Shown here one piece after another: positions 25,910 through 34,181 of a DNA stretch of 64,000 nt; position 1 is the stretch's first letter; the number at the start of each line of letters is the position of its first letter. Position numbers and translations under genes: made by a program. Source of the DNA: Pseudogemmobacter sp044142105. GTDB lineage: Bacteria; Pseudomonadota; Alphaproteobacteria; Rhodobacterales; Rhodobacteraceae. The notes under the pieces were generated by a model. That model did no database searches, was not told the origin of the DNA, and was given only the letters and a program-made list of their open reading frames with translations. The stretch is taken from NCBI RefSeq assembly GCF_044142105.1, contig NZ_JBGTYM010000003.1, forward strand, positions 1-64,000. Direction: 5' to 3'.

Positions 25910-26707
25910 CTACTCCACGTAGCTGCGCAGCGAGGCCCAGATCCGGTCGACGATATCCAGATATTCCGGGTCACGGCGGATGTTCTCGATCCCCTTGTCC
26001 CGAAAACTTGACGGGCGGATGACCTCGGACACCCGGCTGGGGCGCGGCAGCAGAATGGCGATCTGGTCCGAGACATAGACCGCCTCTTCGATGGAATGGG
26101 TCACGAAGATGAAGGTCTTCTTCTCGTTCGCGACAAGTTGCAGCAGATCCTCCTGGAACTTGCGTCGGGTCTGTTCGTCCACCGCCGAGAAAGGCTCGTC
26201 CAGCAGCAGGACGGGCGCATCGACCGACAGGGCGCGCGCAAGACCCACGCGCTGACGCATCCCGCCCGAGAGTTGGTGCGGGAATTTCTTCTCGAACCCC
26301 GCAAGGCCGACTTCGCGAATGTATTTCTCGGCAACCGCCTCGCGCTGCGATTTCGGCACGCCGCGCAATTCCAGACCGAAGGCCACGTTGCGGATCACGC
26401 TGGCCCAGGGCATCAGCGCGAAATCCTGGAAGACGAAGGCGCGGTCCGGGCCGGGGCCGGTGACGGCGCGGTTATTCACCTCGATCTCGCCCGAACTCGC
26501 CGGGATCAACCCCGCGATGATCTTGAGAAGCGTGGTCTTGCCGCAGCCCGAGGGGCCCAGCAGCGAGGTCAGCTCGCCGCGCGGAAAGTCCAGCGACAGG
26601 TCCTTGAGCGCCTGCACATCGCCATACTTCTTCGAGACGTTGCGGACGGAGACGGCGATCTCGCCGGACGGAACGGGGTGGGGCGCAGCCGGCTTAATCT
26701 GAGACAT
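25910..26707 (-). CDS. ABC transporter ATPase (SsuB/TauB family)
   Basis: This is a 265-aa nucleotide-binding subunit with Walker A GPSGCGKTT, Q-loop FQDFALMPW, signature LSGGMRQR, Walker B APVLLLDEPF and switch His in FVTHSIEEAV. I chose the ATG at 26707 (MSQIKPAAPHPVPSG), which overlaps the end of the upstream permease gene by 14 bp. The longer open frame is antisense-like read-through of that permease. It sits between two permease genes and energises both. Confidence 0.85.
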   Translation of the reverse strand: MSQIKPAAPHPVPSGEIAVSVRNVSKKYGDVQALKDLSLDFPRGELTSLLGPSGCGKTTLLKIIAGLIPASSGEIEVNNRAVTGPGPDRAFVFQDFALMPWASVIRNVAFGLELRGVPKSQREAVAEKYIREVGLAGFEKKFPHQLSGGMRQRVGLARALSVDAPVLLLDEPFSAVDEQTRRKFQEDLLQLVANEKKTFIFVTHSIEEAVYVSDQIAILLPRPSRVSEVIRPSSFRDKGIENIRRDPEYLDIVDRIWASLRSYVE

Positions 26708-27452
26708 ATCCACGGTTGTTCCCTTCGAACAGAATATTTTCCAGTTTCTCCAGCAGGTTGAGGAACACGACCGCCAGAAGGATGATCGAGAAGATCGCGG
26801 CATACATGCTGGGATAATCGGCGATGGACCGGCTGTAGGTGATGATGTCGCCCACGCCGGTCGGGGTGATCTTCAGTTCCGACAGGATCGCGCCGATGAA
26901 ACCTGCCGAGACGCCCAGCCGCAGACCCGAGAAGATCATCGGCGAGGCGGCGGGCAAGATCACCTTGATCAGCACGTCCCGGTCGCGCGCCATGAACGAC
27001 CGCGCCATCTCGCGCAGGGAGGCGGGGGTGTTGCGCACGGCAGCGGCGGTGTTCAACACAATGACCGGCATGGCCATGATACAGACGACGAAGACCTTGG
27101 ACGTGATCCCGATGCCATAGACCATCACAAGAATCGGGATCAGCGCCGCAAGCGGCGCCGCCTGCATCACGATGAAGATGGGCGAGAAGGCCCATTCCGA
27201 CCGCAGGCTGAGGCCCGTCCAAAGACCGAACCCAATGCCGACCACGGCCGAGATCGACAGGCCCAGCACGAGAGGTTTCAGGGTTTCGGCATAGGCTATG
27301 AAGATCGTGCCATCGAAGGTCATCCGCGCCAGGGCGGCCATGGAATCCAGGAACGTCGGGAAAGCGTAGCTTACGGGGACACGCCCCGCGATCTCCCAGG
27401 TGCCGAAGACGATCAGCGCCGACAGAAGTTTCAGGATAAGCGAGCGGTGCAT
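26694..27452 (-). CDS. ABC transporter permease (SsuC/TauC family)
   Basis: This is a 252-aa permease of the same family as the one at 25154-25906 but clearly divergent from it. The EAA loop begins EMARSFMARDRDVLIKVILP and is followed by the usual Gly-rich turn (SGLRLGVSAGFIGAILSE). It has six hydrophobic segments, the first near LLSALIVFGTWEIAGRV. It is separated from the binding-protein gene by a 68-bp gap that carries a hairpin. Confidence 0.83.
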   Translation of the reverse strand: MHRSLILKLLSALIVFGTWEIAGRVPVSYAFPTFLDSMAALARMTFDGTIFIAYAETLKPLVLGLSISAVVGIGFGLWTGLSLRSEWAFSPIFIVMQAAPLAALIPILVMVYGIGITSKVFVVCIMAMPVIVLNTAAAVRNTPASLREMARSFMARDRDVLIKVILPAASPMIFSGLRLGVSAGFIGAILSELKITPTGVGDIITYSRSIADYPSMYAAIFSIILLAVVFLNLLEKLENILFEGNNRGYVSD

Positions 27453-27482
27453 TGCAGGTCCTTGGCCAGAAGGTCAGGGATC

Positions 27483-27513
27483 GGGCCGCCAGCGGCAGGG
27501 ATGCCGGCGGCCC
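27483..27513 (-). other. Hairpin after the SBP gene
   Basis: Arms GGGCCGCC and GGCGGCCC with a 15-base loop lie between the binding-protein stop and the permease start. The position parallels hairpins after three other solute-binding-protein genes in this window. Confidence 0.45.
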
Positions 27514-27520
27514 GCAAGGG

Positions 27521-28483
27521 TCACTTCATCGCGGCATCAAGCGGCGCGAAGTACCAAAAATCGTCCGGGTTCAGCGTCGCCGGGTCGCCGTCAAGCTGCC
27601 CCGCCAGCGCATACCATTCCAGATCCGCCTTGGCCGCCTCGCGCCCGCCACCATTCGGATCGTAGAGACCCCCGGCCACCGCTTCGGTGTAGAACCCGTC
27701 CAGTTCCGCAAGAACCTCGGGCGGAAGCTGGCCGATCGGTCCGTCAGGATTGGTTTCTTTGCTGATGATGGTCGGGTCCTTGGCCATGTCCGTCCAGGTC
27801 GAATGCAGAGCCTTGACCAGCGTGTTCACGGCCTCTTCATTCTCCTTGATCCAGTCGAGATTGGCGAAAAGCGCCTCGTCGCTGGCCTTGACCTCGAACA
27901 TGGGCAGGATGTTGAAGCGATCCGGCGCCTCGGCGACGATCTTGTTGGCATTCGACAGGTCGAGGATCGTGGCAACCCCCTGCCCTGCCAACATTGCCGC
28001 CACGCGGTTGCCCGAGCCCGGCACATACGAGCGCTCGCCGAACTTGATGCCCTCGCGGTCCTCGATGACATTTGCGATGGAATCGGTGCCGCCGCCGCGC
28101 GAATGCAGCATGATCGGCACACCGTCGAGCTGTTTCAGCTCGGTATATTCCTTGGTGGCAACCGGAAAGAACACCAGTTTCGAGACCTGGAAAATGATCC
28201 GCACCGGCGCTTTCGAGCGTTGCATCGCGGCGTAGGGCGTGCCGAAGGCGATATCCATATCCCCGCTCAGCACCGCCTGGATGGCCAGTTCCTCTTCGGC
28301 AAATGCCGTCCATTCGTAGTCAAGTCCCGCCGCCTTGGCGCGGTCCAGCGCCACGAAGAAGGCGGCCATTTCGTCCGAAGGCGGCTCGGCCAGCGCGATG
28401 CGGATGGTTTCGGCCTGCGCCGCACCGATCAGAAGCCCCGTTGCCAGGGCAGCCCCGGCCAGTCTTGCAAGGAATGTCGTCAT
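27521..28483 (-). CDS. ABC transporter solute-binding protein (NMT1/TauA-like)
   Basis: This is a periplasmic binding protein of 320 aa. The signal peptide runs to about residue 24 (GLLIGAAQA, then ETIRIALA). The NMT1/TauA fold is suggested by AVLSGDMDIAFGTPYAAM and LDLSNANKIVAEAPD. It is the first gene of the importer operon and faces its GntR regulator upstream on the same strand. Ligand class is uncertain. The downstream ligase and reductase suggest a carboxylic acid and not a sulfonate, and no sulfonatase is present. Confidence 0.82.
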   Translation of the reverse strand: MTTFLARLAGAALATGLLIGAAQAETIRIALAEPPSDEMAAFFVALDRAKAAGLDYEWTAFAEEELAIQAVLSGDMDIAFGTPYAAMQRSKAPVRIIFQVSKLVFFPVATKEYTELKQLDGVPIMLHSRGGGTDSIANVIEDREGIKFGERSYVPGSGNRVAAMLAGQGVATILDLSNANKIVAEAPDRFNILPMFEVKASDEALFANLDWIKENEEAVNTLVKALHSTWTDMAKDPTIISKETNPDGPIGQLPPEVLAELDGFYTEAVAGGLYDPNGGGREAAKADLEWYALAGQLDGDPATLNPDDFWYFAPLDAAMK

Positions 28484-28567
28484 GGTTCTCCTCCCTGAGA
28501 ATCCGTTTCTTGTCTTCCTTTTCCGGTCGGGCCTCCTCTCCCGACCCGAGGCATTTCCCGCGCCGTG

Positions 28568-29254
28568 TCAGACCTCGCTGAAAAGACGGCGCGCGACCGA
28601 GCCAAGATGACGCCGCATCGCCTCGTAGGCGGCGCCCGCGTCGCGGCTGGAAATCGCTGCGGCGATGGCATCGTGTTCGGCAAAACTGGAATGATCTGGA
28701 GAGGGCCGCGGACTCTCGCGGGTCACGCTGCCCCAGGCGACGGCGCGACGCACCTCGTTCAACTGGTTGAACAGCGCCAGAAGCAGCAGATTGTCGCTGG
28801 CCTCGGCCACGGCCCGGTGAAAAAGGTCGTCCTGAACTTCGTATTCCGCCCAGGACTCGGCCGCCTTGGCCCGCGCAATGGCCACCTGCATCTTCTGCAA
28901 GGTCTCGCCGGAGGCGTTCACCGCCGCCTCGCGCGCAATCGCCGGTTCGATCGCCAGGCGTGCGCGCATCATGCGGAACGGCGTCAACTGGCGGCCCAGT
29001 TCCACGGCCGCAAGACTGGGCGCCTGCGCAGGCGCCCCATCGGTCAGGAACGTGCCCTTACCGACATGTCGCCAGATCAGGCCTTCGCGTTCCAGCGCGT
29101 CCAAGGCGCGCCGCAGCGTGGCGCGCGACAGACCCAAGGCCTCACTCATCTGCCGCTCGGCTGGCAGGCGACTGCCCTTCACATGGCCGCCCTCAGCAAT
29201 GAAAACCCGCAGCTTTTCCACTGGATCCTGGGCCTCGGCACCCGCGTCGCGCAT
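28568..29254 (-). CDS. GntR-family regulator (FCD type)
   Basis: This is a 228-aa regulator. The winged helix (about 10-75: LPAERQMSEALGLSRATLRR, then WRHVGKGTFL) is followed by an FCD domain with EVQDDLFHRAVAEASDNLLL. I chose the ATG at 29254, which has GGAG 9 bases upstream. A GTG at 29269 is also in frame. It precedes the ABC operon on the same strand and is divergent from the FAH gene. The spacer holds several TTGGT/ACCAA elements, so it probably represses both directions. The inducer is unknown. Confidence 0.85.
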   Translation of the reverse strand: MRDAGAEAQDPVEKLRVFIAEGGHVKGSRLPAERQMSEALGLSRATLRRALDALEREGLIWRHVGKGTFLTDGAPAQAPSLAAVELGRQLTPFRMMRARLAIEPAIAREAAVNASGETLQKMQVAIARAKAAESWAEYEVQDDLFHRAVAEASDNLLLLALFNQLNEVRRAVAWGSVTRESPRPSPDHSSFAEHDAIAAAISSRDAGAAYEAMRRHLGSVARRLFSEV

Positions 29255-29270
29255 CAACCATGTCTCCACA

Positions 29271-29392
29271 ATTGGTCAACCAATATGGCTTCAGAATCGA
29301 GGCTATCGGGCTTTATTGGCGCGATCAATCATTAATTGGTATGCCAAAGACGGGAATCTGACATTTAATCGGGATTGATTTGGTAAATTGGT
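29271..29392. promoter_or_regulatory. Array of TTGGT/ACCAA sites between GntR and FAH genes
   Basis: ATTGGT-CA-ACCAAT (29271-29284) fits the FadR/FCD-GntR operator form (TGGT...ACCA). A second site, TTGG-TATG-CCAA, is at 29336-29347. Two direct TTGGT half-sites lie at 29380 and 29388. The first is 17 bp from the regulator start; the last lies about 40 bp before the FAH start. This suits autoregulation plus control of the divergent gene. Confidence 0.55.
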
Positions 29393-29434
29393 CGCGCTAC
29401 CGTCCGACGGCATCCCTATCGTCCAGAGGCAGAT

Positions 29435-30118
29435 ATGACCGATTTCGTAATCCCCGCGCCGCCCACCCCGTCGATCCCGGTCGCTGGCGGCGGCGCGTTC
29501 CCCGTGCGCCGCGTCTATTGCATCGGCCGCAACTATGCTGCCCACGCGGTCGAGATGGGTCATGACCCGGACCGCGAACCGCCCTTCTTCTTCCAGAAGA
29601 ACCCCGACAACCTCTATGCGAGCGACACGTTTCCCTATCCGGCGCATACCTCGGATGTGCATCACGAGGTCGAGCTTCTGGTCGCGCTCAAATCCGGCGG
29701 GACGAACATCCCGGTCGACAAGGCGCTTGATCATGTCTGGGGCTATGGCGTGGCGCTGGACATGACGCGCCGCGACCTGCAGGGCGAAGCGAAGAAGCTC
29801 GGCCGCCCCTGGGAAATCGGCAAGGCGTTCGAGCTGTCGGGTCCGGTCGGCCCGGTGCATCCCGTGGCCAAGATCGGCCATCCCGATGCGGGCCGGGTCG
29901 AGCTGAAAGTGAACGGCGACGTGCGCCAGGAAGGCGACATGAACCAGATGATCTGGAAGGTGCCGGAAATGATCTCCTACCTGTCGGAATATTTCGAACT
30001 GCAGGCGGGCGACGTTATCCTGTCGGGCACGCCTTCGGGCGTGGGCGCCGTGCAGCGCGGCGATACGATGGAAGCATCGATCGACGGGCTTGGAACCCTC
30101 TTGGTCAAGGTGGTCTGA
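29435..30118 (+). CDS. Fumarylacetoacetate hydrolase-family protein (acylpyruvase-like)
   Basis: This is a 227-aa FAH-fold enzyme of the short, acylpyruvate-hydrolase/fumarylpyruvate-hydrolase type. Conserved elements are YCIGRNYAAHAVEMG, the metal-ligand region DVHHEVELLVAL, and the C-terminal GDVILSGTPSGVGAVQRGD. It would cleave or decarboxylate a beta-dicarbonyl acid in the cytoplasm. It is divergent from the GntR/ABC operon and shares the operator region. IDH follows after 104 bp. A fumarylpyruvate (gentisate-pathway) role is possible but no gentisate genes are present. Confidence 0.82.
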   Translation: MTDFVIPAPPTPSIPVAGGGAFPVRRVYCIGRNYAAHAVEMGHDPDREPPFFFQKNPDNLYASDTFPYPAHTSDVHHEVELLVALKSGGTNIPVDKALDHVWGYGVALDMTRRDLQGEAKKLGRPWEIGKAFELSGPVGPVHPVAKIGHPDAGRVELKVNGDVRQEGDMNQMIWKVPEMISYLSEYFELQAGDVILSGTPSGVGAVQRGDTMEASIDGLGTLLVKVV

Positions 30119-30222
30119 CGCTTTAATGCAGGCTAAAGGGGGGTTGCGACGCTATCGCTCGGTGCGTCGCGGCCCCTTGTTGTGCAAATAAGCGCCAGAA
30201 ACCGGGAAAAGGCAGATAAGAC

Positions 30223-32445
30223 ATGACCGATCAAGCGACCCCAGACATCATCGTGACCAAGGTCGACGAGGCACCGCAATTGGCCTCGGCCTCGCTTCTG
30301 CCGATCATCACCGCTTTCGCCAAGCCAGCCGGCGTGTCCATCGGCACCCGCGACATTTCGCTCGCAGGGCGCATCATCGCTGCCTTCCCAGAGAAGCTGA
30401 CCCCCGCGCAGCGCCAGGAAGACGACCTTGAAATGCTGGGCAAGCTCGTCACCACGCCCGACGCGAACGTGATCAAGCTGCCGAACATCTCGGCCTCGGT
30501 GCCGCAGCTTGTGGCCGCGATCAAGGAATTGCAGAGCCAGGGATATAACCTTCCCGATTACCCCGAAGACCCGCAATCCGATGCGGAAAAGGAAGCCCGG
30601 AAACGCTATGACGGCATCAAGGGTTCGGCCGTGAACCCGGTGCTGCGCGAGGGCAACTCGGACCGTCGCGCCGCCGTGGCGGTGAAGAACTACGCCAAGG
30701 CCAACCCGCATTCGATGGGCGCCTGGGCCAAGGACAGCAAGACCCGCGTCGCGACCATGGGAAGCGGCGATTTCCGCTCGAACGAGAAATCGGTGACGCT
30801 GACGGCGGCGCAGGCCGGGGCGGCAAAGATCGAGCTGACGGCCAAGGAAGGCACGGCCACGGTGCTGAAATCGGGCGTGAACTATCCGGCAGGCGCGGTT
30901 GTGGATGCGACCTTCATGTCGGCCAAGGCGTTGAAAGCATTTCTGGAGAAGGAAATCGCCGCGGCCAAGACAGAGGGGGTCCTGTTCTCGCTGCACCTCA
31001 AGGCGACGATGATGAAGGTCTCGGACCCGATCATCTTTGGCCATGCCGTGAAGGCCTTTCTTGCGCCGATCTTCGACAAGCACGGCGCGGCGCTGGCCGC
31101 GGCAGGCGTGAACCCCAATTCGGGCCTTGGCACGCTGCTGGAACAGGTCGCCGCCCTGCCCAACCATGCCGAGATCGAAGCGGATATCGCCAAGGTCATG
31201 GCGGATCGCCCGGCGATGTATATGGTCAATTCCGACAAGGGCATCACCAACCTGCATGTGCCCTCGGACGTGATCGTCGATGCCTCGATGCCCGCCCTGA
31301 TCCGCGCCGGCGGCAAGGGCTGGGGGCCGGATGGCAAGGCCGCCGACACGAATTGCGTGATCCCCGACAGCTCTTACGCGCCGGTCTATGACGAGACGGT
31401 GCGCTATTTCAAGGAAACCGGCGCGCTGGATCCGCGCACGTCCGGGACGGTGCAGAATATCGGCCTGATGGCGCAGAAAGCCGAAGAATACGGCAGCCAC
31501 CCGACCACGTTCGAGATCCCCGCCGATGGTACGGTGCGGCTGATCGCCGCCAATGGCGATGTTCTGCATGAGCATGTTGTCGAAAAGGGTGACATCTGGC
31601 GCGCGGCGTCGGCCCGCAAGGCACCGATCGAGGATTGGGTCAAGCTTGCGATCGACCGCCAGAAGGCCGAAGGTTGCCAGGCCATCTTCTGGCTCGATGC
31701 AGACCGCCCGCATGACGCCCAGCTGATCGCCTATGTGAAGCCCCTGCTGGCCGCCGCCGGGGTGGCCGACAAGTTCCAGATCCTATCGCCCGCCAAAGCC
31801 ACCCGCCTGACGCTTGAGACGATCCGCCAGGGCGAGAATTCGATCGCCATCACCGGCAACGTGCTGCGCGATTATCTGACCGACCTGTTCCCGATCCTGG
31901 AGCTGGGCACCTCGGCCAAGATGCTGTCCATCGTCAAGCTGATGAATGGCGGCGGGCTGTTCGAGACAGGCGCTGGCGGTTCGGCACCGAAGCATGTGCA
32001 GCAGCTGGTCGAAGAAAACCACCTGCGCTGGGATTCTCTCGGCGAATTCTGCGCGCTGGGGGAAAGCCTGAAGTTCCTGGCCGATGCCAAGGGCAACGCA
32101 AAGGCGCGGGTCCTGGGCAAGGCCGTGGACGTGGCAACGCAGGGCGTTCTTGACCATGACAAGTCGCCGCGCGGCAAGGCCGGGCAGACCGACAACCGTG
32201 ACAGCCACTATTACTTTGCGCTGTATTGGGCGCAGGCCCTGGCGGCGCAGACCGAAGACGCGGCCCTCGCCGCCCATTTTGCGCCGATCGCGAAAGCCCT
32301 GGCCGAGAATGAGGCGAAGATAACCTCGGAGCTGGCCGCGACGCAGGGCAGCCCGGCCGATCTGGGCGGCTACTATCACACCGATGCGGCCAAGACCGCA
32401 GCCGTCATGCGCCCTTCGGCAACGCTGGTCAGCATCATCGGCTGA
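30223..32445 (+). CDS. icd: Monomeric NADP-dependent isocitrate dehydrogenase
   Basis: This TCA-cycle enzyme oxidises isocitrate to 2-oxoglutarate with NADP, 740 aa, the length of the monomeric type. Substrate region GNSDRRAAVAVKNYAK and the downstream SMGAW are characteristic. ISASVPQLVAAIKELQ near the N-terminus and NRDSHYYFALYWAQALAAQ near the C-terminus are also diagnostic of the monomeric family. It stands alone, followed by an 11-bp-stem hairpin. Neighbouring catabolic genes have no clear link, so it is probably the housekeeping enzyme. Confidence 0.95.
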   Translation: MTDQATPDIIVTKVDEAPQLASASLLPIITAFAKPAGVSIGTRDISLAGRIIAAFPEKLTPAQRQEDDLEMLGKLVTTPDANVIKLPNISASVPQLVAAIKELQSQGYNLPDYPEDPQSDAEKEARKRYDGIKGSAVNPVLREGNSDRRAAVAVKNYAKANPHSMGAWAKDSKTRVATMGSGDFRSNEKSVTLTAAQAGAAKIELTAKEGTATVLKSGVNYPAGAVVDATFMSAKALKAFLEKEIAAAKTEGVLFSLHLKATMMKVSDPIIFGHAVKAFLAPIFDKHGAALAAAGVNPNSGLGTLLEQVAALPNHAEIEADIAKVMADRPAMYMVNSDKGITNLHVPSDVIVDASMPALIRAGGKGWGPDGKAADTNCVIPDSSYAPVYDETVRYFKETGALDPRTSGTVQNIGLMAQKAEEYGSHPTTFEIPADGTVRLIAANGDVLHEHVVEKGDIWRAASARKAPIEDWVKLAIDRQKAEGCQAIFWLDADRPHDAQLIAYVKPLLAAAGVADKFQILSPAKATRLTLETIRQGENSIAITGNVLRDYLTDLFPILELGTSAKMLSIVKLMNGGGLFETGAGGSAPKHVQQLVEENHLRWDSLGEFCALGESLKFLADAKGNAKARVLGKAVDVATQGVLDHDKSPRGKAGQTDNRDSHYYFALYWAQALAAQTEDAALAAHFAPIAKALAENEAKITSELAATQGSPADLGGYYHTDAAKTAAVMRPSATLVSIIG

Positions 32446-32455
32446 TGTGACTTTC

Positions 32456-32482
32456 GTGGAAGCCCGGGCTCCGGGCTTCCAC
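32456..32482 (+). terminator. Strong hairpin after icd
   Basis: An 11-bp perfect stem (GTGGAAGCCCG / CGGGCTTCCAC) with a GGCTC loop begins 11 bases after the stop codon. No T-run follows, so termination efficiency is uncertain. The rest of the 262-bp gap before the cls gene shows nothing else that I recognise. Confidence 0.55.
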
Positions 32483-32707
32483 AATTGCAGAGATGGGCAA
32501 GGCCGACGCGAGACGTCACGCATGAGGGTGCAGCGTGCCGATGGGCGCGCATGACGTCCTGACAAGCGAGGGCGGCCAGCCCCTTCTACTGCTATCGCTT
32601 GGTGCTGCGGTTGGCATCACCTGTCGCAGCCGGGCGAGAAACAGAGCGCGGGGCTTGGCGTCGCGGCCAAAGCCGGGAAAGATTGGCGCGCCCTGGCTGA
32701 GGTTTCC

Positions 32708-34123
32708 ATGCTCGCCCTTTTCTTGCACATTGCCGTCACCTTGTTGGTCACCGCGCATATCCTTTTGCGTCGGCACCGCCAGCCCGAGACAAGGGCTGCC
32801 TGGCTGCTGATCGTTCTGGTCCTGCCTTATGTCGGCGCGCTGGCCTATCTGCTGGTCGGCCAGTCGAATATCGGCAAGGCGCGGGCGCGGATCATGCGGA
32901 AAGTGATCTCCGGTCTGCCCTCGCCGCCAAACCGGCCGGCGGATCCCCGGCTTCTCGCTCAGGACGCGCGGGCGCTGGTAAGGGTCGGGCAATCGATTTC
33001 GGGTTACCCGGCGGTGGGCGGCAACCGTGCCTTGCTGATGGCGGGAAGCGATGCGGTCATCGCCGCCATGGTGGCCGATATCGACGCGGCGCGAGAGCAG
33101 GTCCATCTGTCTTTCTATATCTGGCTTGACGACGGCAATGGCCGCGCGATGGCCAATGCCCTGATCCGCGCAGCCCGGCGGGGGGTGACCTGTCGGGCGC
33201 TGGTGGATGACCTGGGATCGCGGCACCTGACGCGTTCGGCGCTGTGGAAAGACATGGCGGCAGCCGGGGTGAAGCTGCGCAGGGCCTTGCCGGTCGGCAA
33301 CCCGATCCTGCGCATGTTGAGCGGGCGGATCGATCTGCGCAACCATCGCAAGCTTCTGGTGGTCGACACCGCCGTTGCCTATTGCGGCAGCCAGAACTGC
33401 GCCGACCCGGCTTTCCTGCCAAAGGCACGCTTCGCGCCCTGGGTCGATGTGATGATGCGCTTTGAAGGGCCGGTCGTCTGGCAGAGCCAGCATCTCTTCG
33501 CAAGCGATTGGATGGGTAATGGCGGCGACGATATCTCGGGTCTTCTTCATCAGCCCGTGCCGGAGCAGGACGGGGGGTTCGTGGCGCAGGTGGTGGCAAC
33601 CGGACCGACCTATCGGGCCGCCGCCATGCCCGAGCTTTTCGCGAGCCTGATCTATGCGGCGCAGCACGATCTTTTCATCACCACGCCCTATTATGTGCCA
33701 ACCCAGATGATCCAGGCGGCGATCTGTGCGGCGGCGACGCGGGGCGTCGCCGTCACGCTGATCCTGCCCGCCCGGAACGATGATTTTGCCGTGGGTGCCG
33801 CCAGTCGCAGCCATTACGAAAGCCTGCTTGAGGCCGGGGTGCGGCTGTGCGAGTTCCAGCCGGGGCTGCTGCACGCCAAGACCCTGACGCTGGATGGCGA
33901 TCTGGCGCTGATAGGCTCGGCCAATATGGACCGGCGCAGTTTCGAGCTGAATTACGAGAATAACATCCTGATCTCGGACCGGAGCGTCACGGCAGAGCTG
34001 CGCGCCCGGCAAGAAGAATGGTTGCGCCAGTCTCGCCCGGTGACGCTGGAGGAGGTGGGCAACTGGGGCATCGGGCGGCGGCTGACCTATAATACGCTCG
34101 CCATCCTGGGCCCGCTTCTTTAG
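32708..34123 (+). CDS. cls: Cardiolipin synthase
   Basis: This is a membrane phospholipase-D-family enzyme of 471 aa that joins phosphatidylglycerol molecules into cardiolipin. Two N-terminal hydrophobic segments (LFLHIAVTLLVTAHIL and WLLIVLVLPYVGALAYLL) precede two HKD motifs: HRKLLVVDTAVAYCGSQN around residue 215, and HAKTLTLDGDLALIGSANMD near 395. Length and layout match bacterial Cls with an N-terminal membrane anchor. It is a single gene ending at a shared terminator with the convergent DapA-like gene. Confidence 0.9.
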   Translation: MLALFLHIAVTLLVTAHILLRRHRQPETRAAWLLIVLVLPYVGALAYLLVGQSNIGKARARIMRKVISGLPSPPNRPADPRLLAQDARALVRVGQSISGYPAVGGNRALLMAGSDAVIAAMVADIDAAREQVHLSFYIWLDDGNGRAMANALIRAARRGVTCRALVDDLGSRHLTRSALWKDMAAAGVKLRRALPVGNPILRMLSGRIDLRNHRKLLVVDTAVAYCGSQNCADPAFLPKARFAPWVDVMMRFEGPVVWQSQHLFASDWMGNGGDDISGLLHQPVPEQDGGFVAQVVATGPTYRAAAMPELFASLIYAAQHDLFITTPYYVPTQMIQAAICAAATRGVAVTLILPARNDDFAVGAASRSHYESLLEAGVRLCEFQPGLLHAKTLTLDGDLALIGSANMDRRSFELNYENNILISDRSVTAELRARQEEWLRQSRPVTLEEVGNWGIGRRLTYNTLAILGPLL

Positions 34124-34136
34124 CGCCGGGATCGAC

Positions 34137-34159
34137 CGGCCCGCCCAATCGGCGGGCCG
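34137..34159. terminator. Shared terminator between cls and the DapA-like gene
   Basis: A perfect 9-bp stem (CGGCCCGCC / GGCGGGCCG) with a 5-base loop sits midway between two convergent stop codons. No long T-run is present, but position and stem suggest a bidirectional end. Confidence 0.6.
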
Positions 34160-34181
34160 CACCAGCGTGACTTGCGGCGGA

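Noticed and set aside
24371..26011. 546-residue plus-strand frame opposite the ligase and ABC permease
   Set aside because: Antisense shadow; both minus-strand genes have clear motifs.
32535..32810. 91-residue frame before and overlapping the cls start
   Set aside because: No ribosome site or family match; it overlaps the cls N-terminus in another frame.
30133..34162. Long minus-strand frames opposite icd and cls
   Set aside because: They are shadows of two recognised genes with no protein signatures of their own.
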